From the NCBI GenBank assembly GCA_033344815.1, contig JAWPMR010000001.1:482136-546135 (forward strand): a stretch of DNA of 64,000 nt, written 5' to 3'. The notes under the pieces are model-generated. The model worked only from the letters and a program-made list of their open reading frames with translations. It did no database searches and was not told the origin of the DNA. How positions within the stretch are numbered: the stretch's first letter is position 1; each line of letters begins with the position of its first letter. The stretch comes from Paracoccaceae bacterium (lineage in GTDB: Bacteria; Pseudomonadota; Alphaproteobacteria; Rhodobacterales; Rhodobacteraceae). Shown here piece by piece: positions 1-7,371 of this stretch. The translations under genes and the position numbers were made by a program.

Positions 1-312
1 GCGGCCTACATCAAGACTCTGGGTCTCAGCCGGATCCAACATGTGGCCACACATGCGGCATTCATGACCCTGCAACATCTGCTGAAAACGATTGCCTTTG
101 GGGTGTTGGGATTTGCATTTTCAAAATGGGCAGGACTCATCGGTTTGCTTATTGCATCCGGCTTTCTGGGCACCGTCGCCGGGCGTCATATCCTGTTCAA
201 GATCAACGAGGCGCGCTTCAAGCTGATCCTGAATGCCATCCTGATCATTCTGGCGCTGCGTTTGATCTATGCGGGCGGGATCGAGCTTTGGACCGGCGGG
301 TCGACCTCATGA
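1..312 (+). CDS. TauE/SafE-family permease, C-terminal fragment (cut by window edge)
   Basis: The frame is open from base 1 and ends with TGA at 310-312, so this is the last ~103 residues of a gene that starts outside the window. The visible part has two strongly hydrophobic stretches (around AGLIGLLIASGFLGTVAG and ILNAILIILALRLIYAGG) separated by a short loop with Lys and Arg. This is how the C-terminus of TauE/SafE (sulfite exporter-like) anion permeases looks. The substrate cannot be told from this piece. It converges on the ABC transporter genes that follow on the other strand, 17 bases away. Confidence 0.6.
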   Translation, partial: AAYIKTLGLSRIQHVATHAAFMTLQHLLKTIAFGVLGFAFSKWAGLIGLLIASGFLGTVAGRHILFKINEARFKLILNAILIILALRLIYAGGIELWTGGSTS

Positions 313-329
313 ATTTTCAACGTCGCGCC

Positions 330-1175
330 TCAGCGTTTCAAAAGCAACGATAGCAAACCCAGCACAGCCGAGACTACGATCAGCAAAAGCGATACTGCAT
401 TCAGCACAGGCGTGGAGCCCAGCTTCAAGCGATCAAACATGGTCACCGTCAGTGGCGCATCCGATCCGACCAGCATCAGTGTCGTGTTGAAATTCTCAAA
501 GCTCATCAACACGGCGACAACCGCGGCTGCCAGCATCGCGGGAAGCAAAAACGGCAGTGTCACCTGACGGATCGCGCCCCATTTTGTTGCCCCAAGGTTC
601 AGCGCTGCCTCTTCGAGGCTGGAATCGAACTTCTGCAACCGCGCGGAAATCACCAGCGTCGCAAAGGTGGTGATAAATGAAAACTGCCCCAGTACGACAA
701 GGATCAGGCCCGGGCGCAGCCCGTCAAACCAAAGCCCCGTGGCCTCTTCGAGGGTGTTGGCGATGGTGCTCGAAAACACAAGGATCGAGATACCCAGAAT
801 AATGCCCGGAATGATCAGCGGCAACAGCATGAGGATATAAAGCAGGTTTTTGCCCCGGAAATCGTGGCGCACAAACAAAAATGCGTTACATGTCCCGACG
901 ATCACCGACAGGCCTGACACCCAAATCGCGACAACGCCTGATATCACGATAGACCGAAGGATGGGCCGTTCGTGAAAGACCCCAATGCGCGGGGCCTCAG
1001 TCCCGAAAAACCAATCCCACGTGAAGCCGTCCCAAGGCAGCGAGGGAAAGACGCTGTCGTTGAAGGCAAAGACACAGACGGTCACAAGCGGCAGAGCCAG
1101 ATAGATGAAGAACAGGGTCACATAGGCCCGGTAAGACCAGCGAAACGGGGCGGATTGTGGGATAGTGGTGATCAT
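330..1175 (-). CDS. ABC transporter permease, PotC type (spermidine/putrescine-like)
   Basis: 281-residue inner-membrane protein with about six hydrophobic helices. The loop EEAALNLGATKWGAIRQVTLP (residues near 190) is the EAA motif by which type I ABC permeases dock onto the ATPase. Length and N-terminus (a basic lead, then a first helix, then a large periplasmic loop) fit PotC/PotI. It is the last gene of a four-gene reverse-strand unit: the preceding permease gene stops one base upstream of its ATG, so translation is probably coupled. The partner permease, ATPase and binding protein all belong to the polyamine/opine group. The exact substrate (spermidine, putrescine or another cationic amine) is an inference from family only. 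Confidence 0.85.
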   Translation of the reverse strand: MITTIPQSAPFRWSYRAYVTLFFIYLALPLVTVCVFAFNDSVFPSLPWDGFTWDWFFGTEAPRIGVFHERPILRSIVISGVVAIWVSGLSVIVGTCNAFLFVRHDFRGKNLLYILMLLPLIIPGIILGISILVFSSTIANTLEEATGLWFDGLRPGLILVVLGQFSFITTFATLVISARLQKFDSSLEEAALNLGATKWGAIRQVTLPFLLPAMLAAAVVAVLMSFENFNTTLMLVGSDAPLTVTMFDRLKLGSTPVLNAVSLLLIVVSAVLGLLSLLLKR

Positions 1176-1176
1176 T

Positions 1177-2040
1177 TCAACGCCCCATCGTCTTGCCGAG
1201 CGATTGTCCGGAAATTTTCAATGCCAAGAACACGATCAGCGAGGACAACCCCAAGAGCAGGAAGCCAAATGCCGACCCAAGCTCCCAATTAAACCGCGTG
1301 ATGAACTGGTTATAAATCAACCCGGTGAACCACAGGCTGTCCTTGCCGCCCAGCAGGATCGGCGTCAGGTAATTGCCCAGCGACAACATGAACACCACGA
1401 TACAGCCCGATACGATCCCCGGCATGGCATGTGGGATGACAATTTCGCGCAGAATCGACAGGCTGGAGCCGCCCAGATCATAGCCTGCCTCAATCAGGCT
1501 GTCATCGAGGCTGTCCAGCGTGGTCACCAGCGGCACGACCATGAACAGCATCGAGGTATAAACCAGCCCGGTCATAATCGCGGCATCGTTATAAAGGAAC
1601 TCCACCGGACCGCTGACCGCGCCGATGTATTGTAAGAACGATGACAAAACGCCGGTTTCGCGCAGCAGGATCATCCAGCCAAAAGTACGCACCAACTCGC
1701 TGACCCAAAACGGGATCAGGCACATCAGAAAAAGCGTAGTCTTAGCGCGCCCGCGCGTCAGTTTCGCGATGTAATAGGCAATGGGAAAGCCGATGATCAG
1801 CGTCAGAAAGGTCGCTGTGATCGACATATAGGCGGTGCGCGCAAAGGTATTCCAATAGAGCGGTTCATTGAAAAACACCGCGTAATTGGCAAAGCTGGTT
1901 TCGTATTGCCGGATGCCGACCTTTTCCTGCAAGGATACAAAAAACATCCCCACATGCGGCAAGACGATCAGCGTCGTCAGCCAGATCAGCAGCGGCGCCA
2001 GCAACAGAAAAAACCCAAGTTTTGATTTGTCCGAACGCAT
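1177..2040 (-). CDS. ABC transporter permease, PotB type
   Basis: 287 residues from the ATG at 2040. A longer frame runs to 2100 but would overlap the end of the ATPase gene by about 60 bases, while the 2040 start sits just after that gene's TGA (2042-2044). The protein opens with a short basic segment (MRSDKSK) and a first membrane helix and carries an EAA-type loop (EAGYDLGGSSLSILREIVIP). It is the inner-membrane partner of the next permease and belongs with the ATPase and binding protein in one import operon. PotB-type permeases carry polyamines or related cations; the substrate here is not determined. Confidence 0.85.
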   Translation of the reverse strand: MRSDKSKLGFFLLLAPLLIWLTTLIVLPHVGMFFVSLQEKVGIRQYETSFANYAVFFNEPLYWNTFARTAYMSITATFLTLIIGFPIAYYIAKLTRGRAKTTLFLMCLIPFWVSELVRTFGWMILLRETGVLSSFLQYIGAVSGPVEFLYNDAAIMTGLVYTSMLFMVVPLVTTLDSLDDSLIEAGYDLGGSSLSILREIVIPHAMPGIVSGCIVVFMLSLGNYLTPILLGGKDSLWFTGLIYNQFITRFNWELGSAFGFLLLGLSSLIVFLALKISGQSLGKTMGR

Positions 2041-2041
2041 G

Positions 2042-3145
2042 TCAGGACACCTGCCGATAACAGCGCGTTTGATCAGGTTGCCATCCGAAATAAACCTCAT
2101 CGCCCTGCGCTAGATCGCGGAATTCGGCGGTTTGTGGCAAGGCCACGCTCATCTCGCTGCCATTGGCCGCATCGCGCAGGATCAATTGGCTGTTGGCACC
2201 ATTAAACAGCACGCTTTCAACCCGTCCGCTGCCAACATTGGCCATTTCTGCCAGATCGGTATGCGCGCGTGACAGGCGGATCGCTTCGGGGCGCACAAAA
2301 ATCTGCGCGGTTTCGCCCTTGGAGAGCCCGTCCCCGGCATCCACACCGCGCAATTGCAATCCATCCGACGTCACAAGGTGCAAGGCCGCGCCATTAGCGC
2401 TTTCAACTTTGGCCACATGTTTATTGGCCTCGCCCACAAAACCCGCCACAAAAGACGTATCCGGTTGATAATACAAATCCTTTGCGGATCCTATTTGTTC
2501 GAATTTTCCGTGATTCATGACCGCGATCTGATCGCTCATCACCAGCGCTTCGGATTGATCATGGGTGATGTAGACAAAGGTTGTGTTGAACTCAGATTGC
2601 AGCTTTTTAAGCTCTACCTTCATGTGTTCGCGCAGTTTGAGATCTAAAGCGCCCAACGGTTCATCCAGCAACAACACATCAGGCTCCAAAACCATGCAAC
2701 GCGCAATGGCGACGCGCTGTTTTTGCCCGCCTGACAGCGAATCTACCGGCCTGTCGGACACCCCGCCCAGACCAACGCGCTCAAGCACGCGTTCGACTTG
2801 TATTTTGATGTCACTCTTGTTCACGCCGCGTTGGCGCAGGCCAAAACCGACATTTGCACCGATGCTCATCATCGGAAATAGCGCGAGATGCTGAAACACC
2901 ATGGAGACCGGACGTTTGTTGGGCGGCACATCCAGCATGGATTTACCTTTGATCAGCAAATCGCCCCCGGTCGGGTTCTGAAACCCCGCGATCATGCGCA
3001 AAAGCGTGGTTTTGCCACACCCGGATGGTCCAAGGATTGAGAAAAATGTACCCTTTGGGACGCTGAAACTCACATCCTTAACGGCTTGAAAATCATCATA
3101 ACTTTTGCTGAGTGCACGGCACTCAAGATCGGACGTGTCAGACAT
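2042..3145 (-). CDS. ABC transporter ATPase, PotA type
   Basis: 367-residue cytoplasmic ATPase. Visible motifs in order: Walker A GPSGCGKT near residue 40, Q-loop in MVFQHLALFP, signature LSGGQKQR, Walker B VLLLDEP, D-loop and switch His in ITHDQ. The last ~110 residues form the TOBE-type domain of PotA/MalK-like ATPases (GFVGEANKH onward). A 17-codon extension upstream (to 3196) is open but would run into the hairpin at 3171-3197; the ATG at 3145 (MSDTSDLE) is the better start. It energises the two permeases encoded just downstream. Confidence 0.9.
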   Translation of the reverse strand: MSDTSDLECRALSKSYDDFQAVKDVSFSVPKGTFFSILGPSGCGKTTLLRMIAGFQNPTGGDLLIKGKSMLDVPPNKRPVSMVFQHLALFPMMSIGANVGFGLRQRGVNKSDIKIQVERVLERVGLGGVSDRPVDSLSGGQKQRVAIARCMVLEPDVLLLDEPLGALDLKLREHMKVELKKLQSEFNTTFVYITHDQSEALVMSDQIAVMNHGKFEQIGSAKDLYYQPDTSFVAGFVGEANKHVAKVESANGAALHLVTSDGLQLRGVDAGDGLSKGETAQIFVRPEAIRLSRAHTDLAEMANVGSGRVESVLFNGANSQLILRDAANGSEMSVALPQTAEFRDLAQGDEVYFGWQPDQTRCYRQVS

Positions 3146-3163
3146 TTGAATTTGGGCTTTCGC

Positions 3164-3197
3164 AAAAAAACATGGAGCGCGGGACCCGCGCTCCATG
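3164..3197 (-). terminator. Rho-independent terminator or attenuator between binding-protein and ATPase genes
   Basis: A near-perfect inverted repeat (13-base arms at 3171-3183 and 3185-3197) is followed, in the reverse-strand direction, by a run of seven T (A at 3164-3170 on the plus strand). It lies 20 bases after the binding-protein stop and 18 bases before the ATPase start. Partial termination here would make the binding protein more abundant than the membrane parts, a common arrangement in ABC import operons. Confidence 0.8.
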
Positions 3198-3216
3198 TTC
3201 TTGTTAAATCAACGAC

Positions 3217-4278
3217 TTACTTGGCAGCGTTGATCCGGTCGAGCGCGGCCCCTTCAAGGGCTTCGAGACCAGCCGGAACAGCGGGATACCATTTAATGTT
3301 ATCAATAGCTTCTGCCGGAAAGCTCGCCTGATACTTTACCTTTAGCGCGTCATCGACACCTGCGTCACCGCCTTGCGACGCTGTGAAATTGCCCGCCGTG
3401 TTGGTGATCATGGCCGCAATTTCCGGACGCATTACAAAGTTGATCCAGTCATAGGCCGCATCATCAGCCCGACCGCGCGACGGAATAACAAACGTGTCGA
3501 TCCAGCCTAATGCGCCTGCTTTTGGGGCAACAAAGGTGATGTCCGCATTGTCGTCATTCAACTGCCAGCCGCCAGTATCCCACGCCATGGAGGCGGTGAC
3601 TTCACCGGAACGCAGCAGGTTTTTGATTTCATCGCCACCGTCCCAATAGGTTTTCACATTGGACTTGCACTCGATCAATTTGGCTTCGACCTGATCGAGC
3701 ACTTTCTTGTACTCATCCGGGTCGGCGTAAGCCGCAAAAGGGTCGAGCCCCATGGAAAACGCAAATCCGATCAGCGTTGGGCGCTTCAGACGGTAGGACA
3801 CTTTGCCTGCGACGTCCGGACCGCACAGATCCGCGTAGTCCTGCACGCCGCCCGCTTCGGCAGTGTTCACCACAAGACCGCTGGTTCCCCAGACATGGGG
3901 CACGCCATAGATCTCGCCCTCAAAGGAGGTGTTGATCTGTGTCGCCTGCATCATCGAAGGGATAAACAGGCTGGAATCGATCTTGGAAAGATCAATTGGC
4001 TTATAGATGCCAAATTCCGCCTGCGCCCCGGCGACACGGTCCTGGCTTGGTTGGGCCAGATCGAACCCGCCGCCATTGGTGGCGCGCAACTTGGCGATCA
4101 TCTCTTCATTGTTGGATTTCGTGACTTCGACCGTGTGGCCTGTTTCTGCTTCAAACATGGCAATAACGTCTTCGGGCGCATAGCCACCCCAGGTCAGCAG
4201 CCGCAGAGTATCTGCCTGAACCGCAACCGATGACAGCATAACTGCGGTTGCCGTAGATAAAATTAGAGTTGTTCTCAT
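3217..4278 (-). CDS. Periplasmic substrate-binding protein, PotD/PotF-like
   Basis: 353 residues from the ATG at 4278, which is preceded by a clear ribosome site (AAGGAGAAGA). A 7-codon extension to 4299 is open but has no such site. The N-terminus (MRTTLILSTATAVMLSSVAVQA) is a Sec signal peptide cut after AQA/VQA. The mature start DTLRLLTWGGYAPEDVIAMF is typical of the spermidine/putrescine-binding group (PotD/PotF, SBP_bac_8 class). First gene of the operon. It captures the substrate in the periplasm and hands it to the permeases. Whether it binds polyamines, betaine-like compounds or something else is not visible. Confidence 0.85.
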   Translation of the reverse strand: MRTTLILSTATAVMLSSVAVQADTLRLLTWGGYAPEDVIAMFEAETGHTVEVTKSNNEEMIAKLRATNGGGFDLAQPSQDRVAGAQAEFGIYKPIDLSKIDSSLFIPSMMQATQINTSFEGEIYGVPHVWGTSGLVVNTAEAGGVQDYADLCGPDVAGKVSYRLKRPTLIGFAFSMGLDPFAAYADPDEYKKVLDQVEAKLIECKSNVKTYWDGGDEIKNLLRSGEVTASMAWDTGGWQLNDDNADITFVAPKAGALGWIDTFVIPSRGRADDAAYDWINFVMRPEIAAMITNTAGNFTASQGGDAGVDDALKVKYQASFPAEAIDNIKWYPAVPAGLEALEGAALDRINAAK

Positions 4279-4734
4279 GATCTTCTCCTTGTTGTACAAA
4301 ATAGCTTTTGTTTTGTCTTTTTGGCGGCTCTATCGCGTCGACATTGCCTCGCTTTTCCCTTTGGTAGGCCCGGCGTTTGGAAAGCGCAAGTTGACTTCCT
4401 GACGACCTGCACAACGCACTGACCACAAGCGTGCAACAAATGTGCGACAAATACTGGCGCTTTTTCCAGAAGCAGACAACTGCGATTGCACCAATTGGCG
4501 TCCAAAACGATCCATAGACCCGTCACGCCCAAACCATGAAAAGCGGCGAGCTCGCTAAGAATGGGACGCGATTCCAACTTTTAATCAGTATGATGCAATG
4601 CAAATCCTCAAACAGAGTGACAAAAAACCTCTACGGCCAATGCTCTTTTGTGCGTGTAAAAATACTTCATGACGCCGGGGGTTTGACGAGCTACGGTGCA
4701 GATCGATACGCAAGGCAAGGAAGAAAGACCAGTC
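4279..4734. other. Divergent intergenic region
   Basis: 456 bases between the ABC operon (leftward) and the glycerophosphodiesterase gene (rightward). It must hold both promoters. The stretch next to the binding-protein gene is T/A rich. I see no convincing operator, RNA gene or conserved reading frame in it. Confidence 0.5.
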
Positions 4735-6555
4735 ATGCCCGTTCTTCAAGCCTTTTTGGACACATGGGCGCGACGCGGCGTGGTGGTACCGATCTTCATT
4801 GCTGTGCGCGTGCTGAGCCTTGCAATCCTGATACCCGCCACCACGCTCATTGTGGGATTTGCCATATCGCTATCGGGCCAGTCAGCATTGACGGATCAGG
4901 CAATTGCGCATTTCTTTGTTTCCCCGTTGGGCCTGCCCGTATTTTTATTCATCGCAGCCGTGCTGCTAGTCGGATCGGTGATTGGCCTTGCCGCAATGAC
5001 CGTGGATCTCACACAAGAAAACGCATCAACCGCAGCCGCGCTCAAATCCACATTTGCTCTGCTGGCGCGTCGCCTGCCCGCGCTTATTCAATATGCCGTC
5101 CGGCTCGTGATACGCATCCTTTTGATCGTCGCGCCAGTCGCCATAGCCTCGCTATTGATCGCACAAAACCTGTTCGGGCAATATGACATCAATTTTTACC
5201 TGTCCACACACCCACCCGAATTTCTGATCGGCGCAGGGATCATTGCGGGTTTGATGGCCATCATGGGCGTCATACTGTTGAACCGCCTGCTGTTGTGGGC
5301 CGTTTCCCTGCACTGCGTCTTGTTGGATGGCGTGACGCCGCGCGCATCCTTTGAGGAAAGCGCGCAGATCATGCGGGGAAAGCGCTTGCGTTTGCTCAAG
5401 ACACTGGCTCTGTGGTTCGCCATTCGCACGCTGCTTGCGCTGTGCATTGCTTTGATCTTTGAGTGGCTGATCAGCGACGGTGCCGCCTTGGCAGGCACCG
5501 GGTTTCGCATAAAACTGACCATCGCACTTGGTCTCGGAGCGCTGTGGAGCCTTTGCAGCATGGTGTTGGGCGCCATTTCGCTGGGAGCTTTGGCCCGCCT
5601 TTTGTACCAAGTTCAGTCCCAATTGCGCCATCGCGCACCTGTTCAAGGCAGCCCATTGATGTCTACGGGGCGGTTGGCCGCAGGTCTCATCGGGTTGGTT
5701 GTCTTTGGTCTGGTGGCCGGCGGAGTGATGATCAACAGCGTGCAGACAAATCCCACGGTGGAAGTCATTGCGCACCGGGGCGCAGCGGGCGCGCGGCCGG
5801 AAAATACATTGGCATCAATACGAAAAGCAATTGAGGACGGCGCCGACTGGGTGGAGATTGACGTCCAAGAAACGGCTGATGGCGATGTGGTCGTCATGCA
5901 CGACAGCGATTTCATGAAAATTGCCGGAGTAGATCTGAAGATATGGGAGGCCACGCGCGCGCAGTTGGATGACATTGACATCGGCAGTTGGTTTGATCCG
6001 GTCTACGCCGGCGAACGCACCCCGATGCTCGCAGACGTTCTTGAAATCACACGTGACAAAGCGCAGTTGCTGATCGAACTGAAGTACTACGGCCATGACA
6101 CGTCCCTTGAGGAACGCACTATTGCCCTTGTCGAAAACGCAGGTCTGGCGGATCAGGTTGCCACCATGTCTCTGAAGTACCCGGCCGTCACCAAGATGAA
6201 GCAACTGCGTCCGGAGTGGCGTGCAGGCGTGCTCGCAGCCACTGCCATAGGGGATCTGTCGAGACTGGATGCTGATTTCATTGCTGTAAGCACGAATATG
6301 GCGGGGCCAAGACTGGTCCGTTCGGCGCGCAGACAGGGCAAGAAACTCTATGTCTGGACGGTGAACGATCCGCTTGAGATGTCGGCGATGATGTCATTGG
6401 GTGTGGATGGAATCATCACGGACGAGCCCGGCATGGCACGCCAAGTCATGCAGGTTCGTTCAGAGCTGAGCACACCGGAACGGCTGTTTGTGCTTTTGGC
6501 AGAACGTTTTGGTCTGACCCAAGACGCCGGAGAATATCGTGATGATGCACCTTAA
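4735..6555 (+). CDS. Membrane-anchored glycerophosphodiester phosphodiesterase
   Basis: 606 residues from ATG 4735 (AAGGAAG about 11 bases upstream); a GTG 13 codons earlier is possible. Residues ~1-340 hold about eight hydrophobic helices, the membrane domain found in front of some GDPD enzymes. Residues ~345-600 are the catalytic barrel: VIAHRGAAGARPENT (HRG and EN), WVEIDVQ (metal-binding E.D) and VVMHD (second catalytic His). The domain ends with LYVWTVND and GVDGIITDEP, typical of the family. It hydrolyses glycerophosphodiesters to glycerol-3-phosphate and an alcohol. The next gene, a phospholipase A2-like protein, overlaps its end, which suggests joint phospholipid breakdown or remodelling. 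Confidence 0.88.
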   Translation: MPVLQAFLDTWARRGVVVPIFIAVRVLSLAILIPATTLIVGFAISLSGQSALTDQAIAHFFVSPLGLPVFLFIAAVLLVGSVIGLAAMTVDLTQENASTAAALKSTFALLARRLPALIQYAVRLVIRILLIVAPVAIASLLIAQNLFGQYDINFYLSTHPPEFLIGAGIIAGLMAIMGVILLNRLLLWAVSLHCVLLDGVTPRASFEESAQIMRGKRLRLLKTLALWFAIRTLLALCIALIFEWLISDGAALAGTGFRIKLTIALGLGALWSLCSMVLGAISLGALARLLYQVQSQLRHRAPVQGSPLMSTGRLAAGLIGLVVFGLVAGGVMINSVQTNPTVEVIAHRGAAGARPENTLASIRKAIEDGADWVEIDVQETADGDVVVMHDSDFMKIAGVDLKIWEATRAQLDDIDIGSWFDPVYAGERTPMLADVLEITRDKAQLLIELKYYGHDTSLEERTIALVENAGLADQVATMSLKYPAVTKMKQLRPEWRAGVLAATAIGDLSRLDADFIAVSTNMAGPRLVRSARRQGKKLYVWTVNDPLEMSAMMSLGVDGIITDEPGMARQVMQVRSELSTPERLFVLLAERFGLTQDAGEYRDDAP

Positions 6556-7129
6556 GGCATGTGCCACGTTTCTGGTGGCGTCTGTCCCCATCGCCGCTGT
6601 GTCCCAAACAGCAACGAGCATTGGCGAAATGGCGGAACTACCTGCACACCAAACACTTATGACAATGATCCCCGATGGCCCATTGGCCGAATTTACGACC
6701 GATGGTTGTAGCGGCGGCATGTCAGACATCTGGTCCGCCAGTGCTGCCAAGTTCCCTGAATGGGCAAAAAGCCAAGGGGAAAAACCACCCTGGGAAGCCT
6801 GTTGCGTGAGCCATGATCGCGCCTATCACAATGCCGCTGGCGCAACCGACGCCAAAAAGAGCTTTGATGCCCGCAGGAGTGCGGATGAAACCCTGCGCAG
6901 TTGCGTTCTGACACAAGGCACGCGCGACAGAGCCGCACTGGCGCAGCGCTTTGATGTAAGCGGCACAACCATTGACACGGCCTATGCCGGGATCGCTCAG
7001 GCGATGTATCTCGCTGTCCGTTTGGGGGGTGGGCCTTGTTCCGGACTGCCATGGCGCTGGGGATATGGCTTTCCCAATTGCTCCATCCTGCATCGCGCAT
7101 GGCCAAGCTTGGGATCGAAAGAGGACTAA
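6542..7129 (+). CDS. Secreted phospholipase A2-like protein
   Basis: About 195 residues. Start is one of GTG 6539, ATG 6542 or ATG 6545; GGAG at 6529-6532 favours 6542. It begins inside the end of the preceding GDPD gene (14-base overlap), so the two are probably translated together. The N-terminus is a short signal peptide ending near AAVSQ. The middle has TDGCSGG and, about 25 residues later, CCVSHDRAYH, matching the PLA2 pattern (Cys-Cys-x-x-His-Asp, His about residue 91) and the DGCS element of bacterial PLA2s. More Cys follow (RSCV, GPCSG, FPNCS), so disulfides are likely. Activity is inferred; homologues are often listed as hypothetical. Confidence 0.6.
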   Translation: MMHLKACATFLVASVPIAAVSQTATSIGEMAELPAHQTLMTMIPDGPLAEFTTDGCSGGMSDIWSASAAKFPEWAKSQGEKPPWEACCVSHDRAYHNAAGATDAKKSFDARRSADETLRSCVLTQGTRDRAALAQRFDVSGTTIDTAYAGIAQAMYLAVRLGGGPCSGLPWRWGYGFPNCSILHRAWPSLGSKED

Positions 7130-7371
7130 CGGGAGTGATCTCCTCGCGCACACAGACAATATTTTTTTGCAACCAGAACGTTAGAGAACTTGAGTATTTG
7201 TAAAAAGCCATTAAGGGTCGCGACGGGACATTTTCGGCTCGGTCACAACAAAATGCGCTAGCGACAACAAGCAAGCAACGCGCACCGGGTCAGGAAAAAT
7301 CGGTTTCGCTGCGTGACCTTCATGCTGCGGATATGGTGATAAAATAAAAAACTCGCTGCGGGGACACGCTC

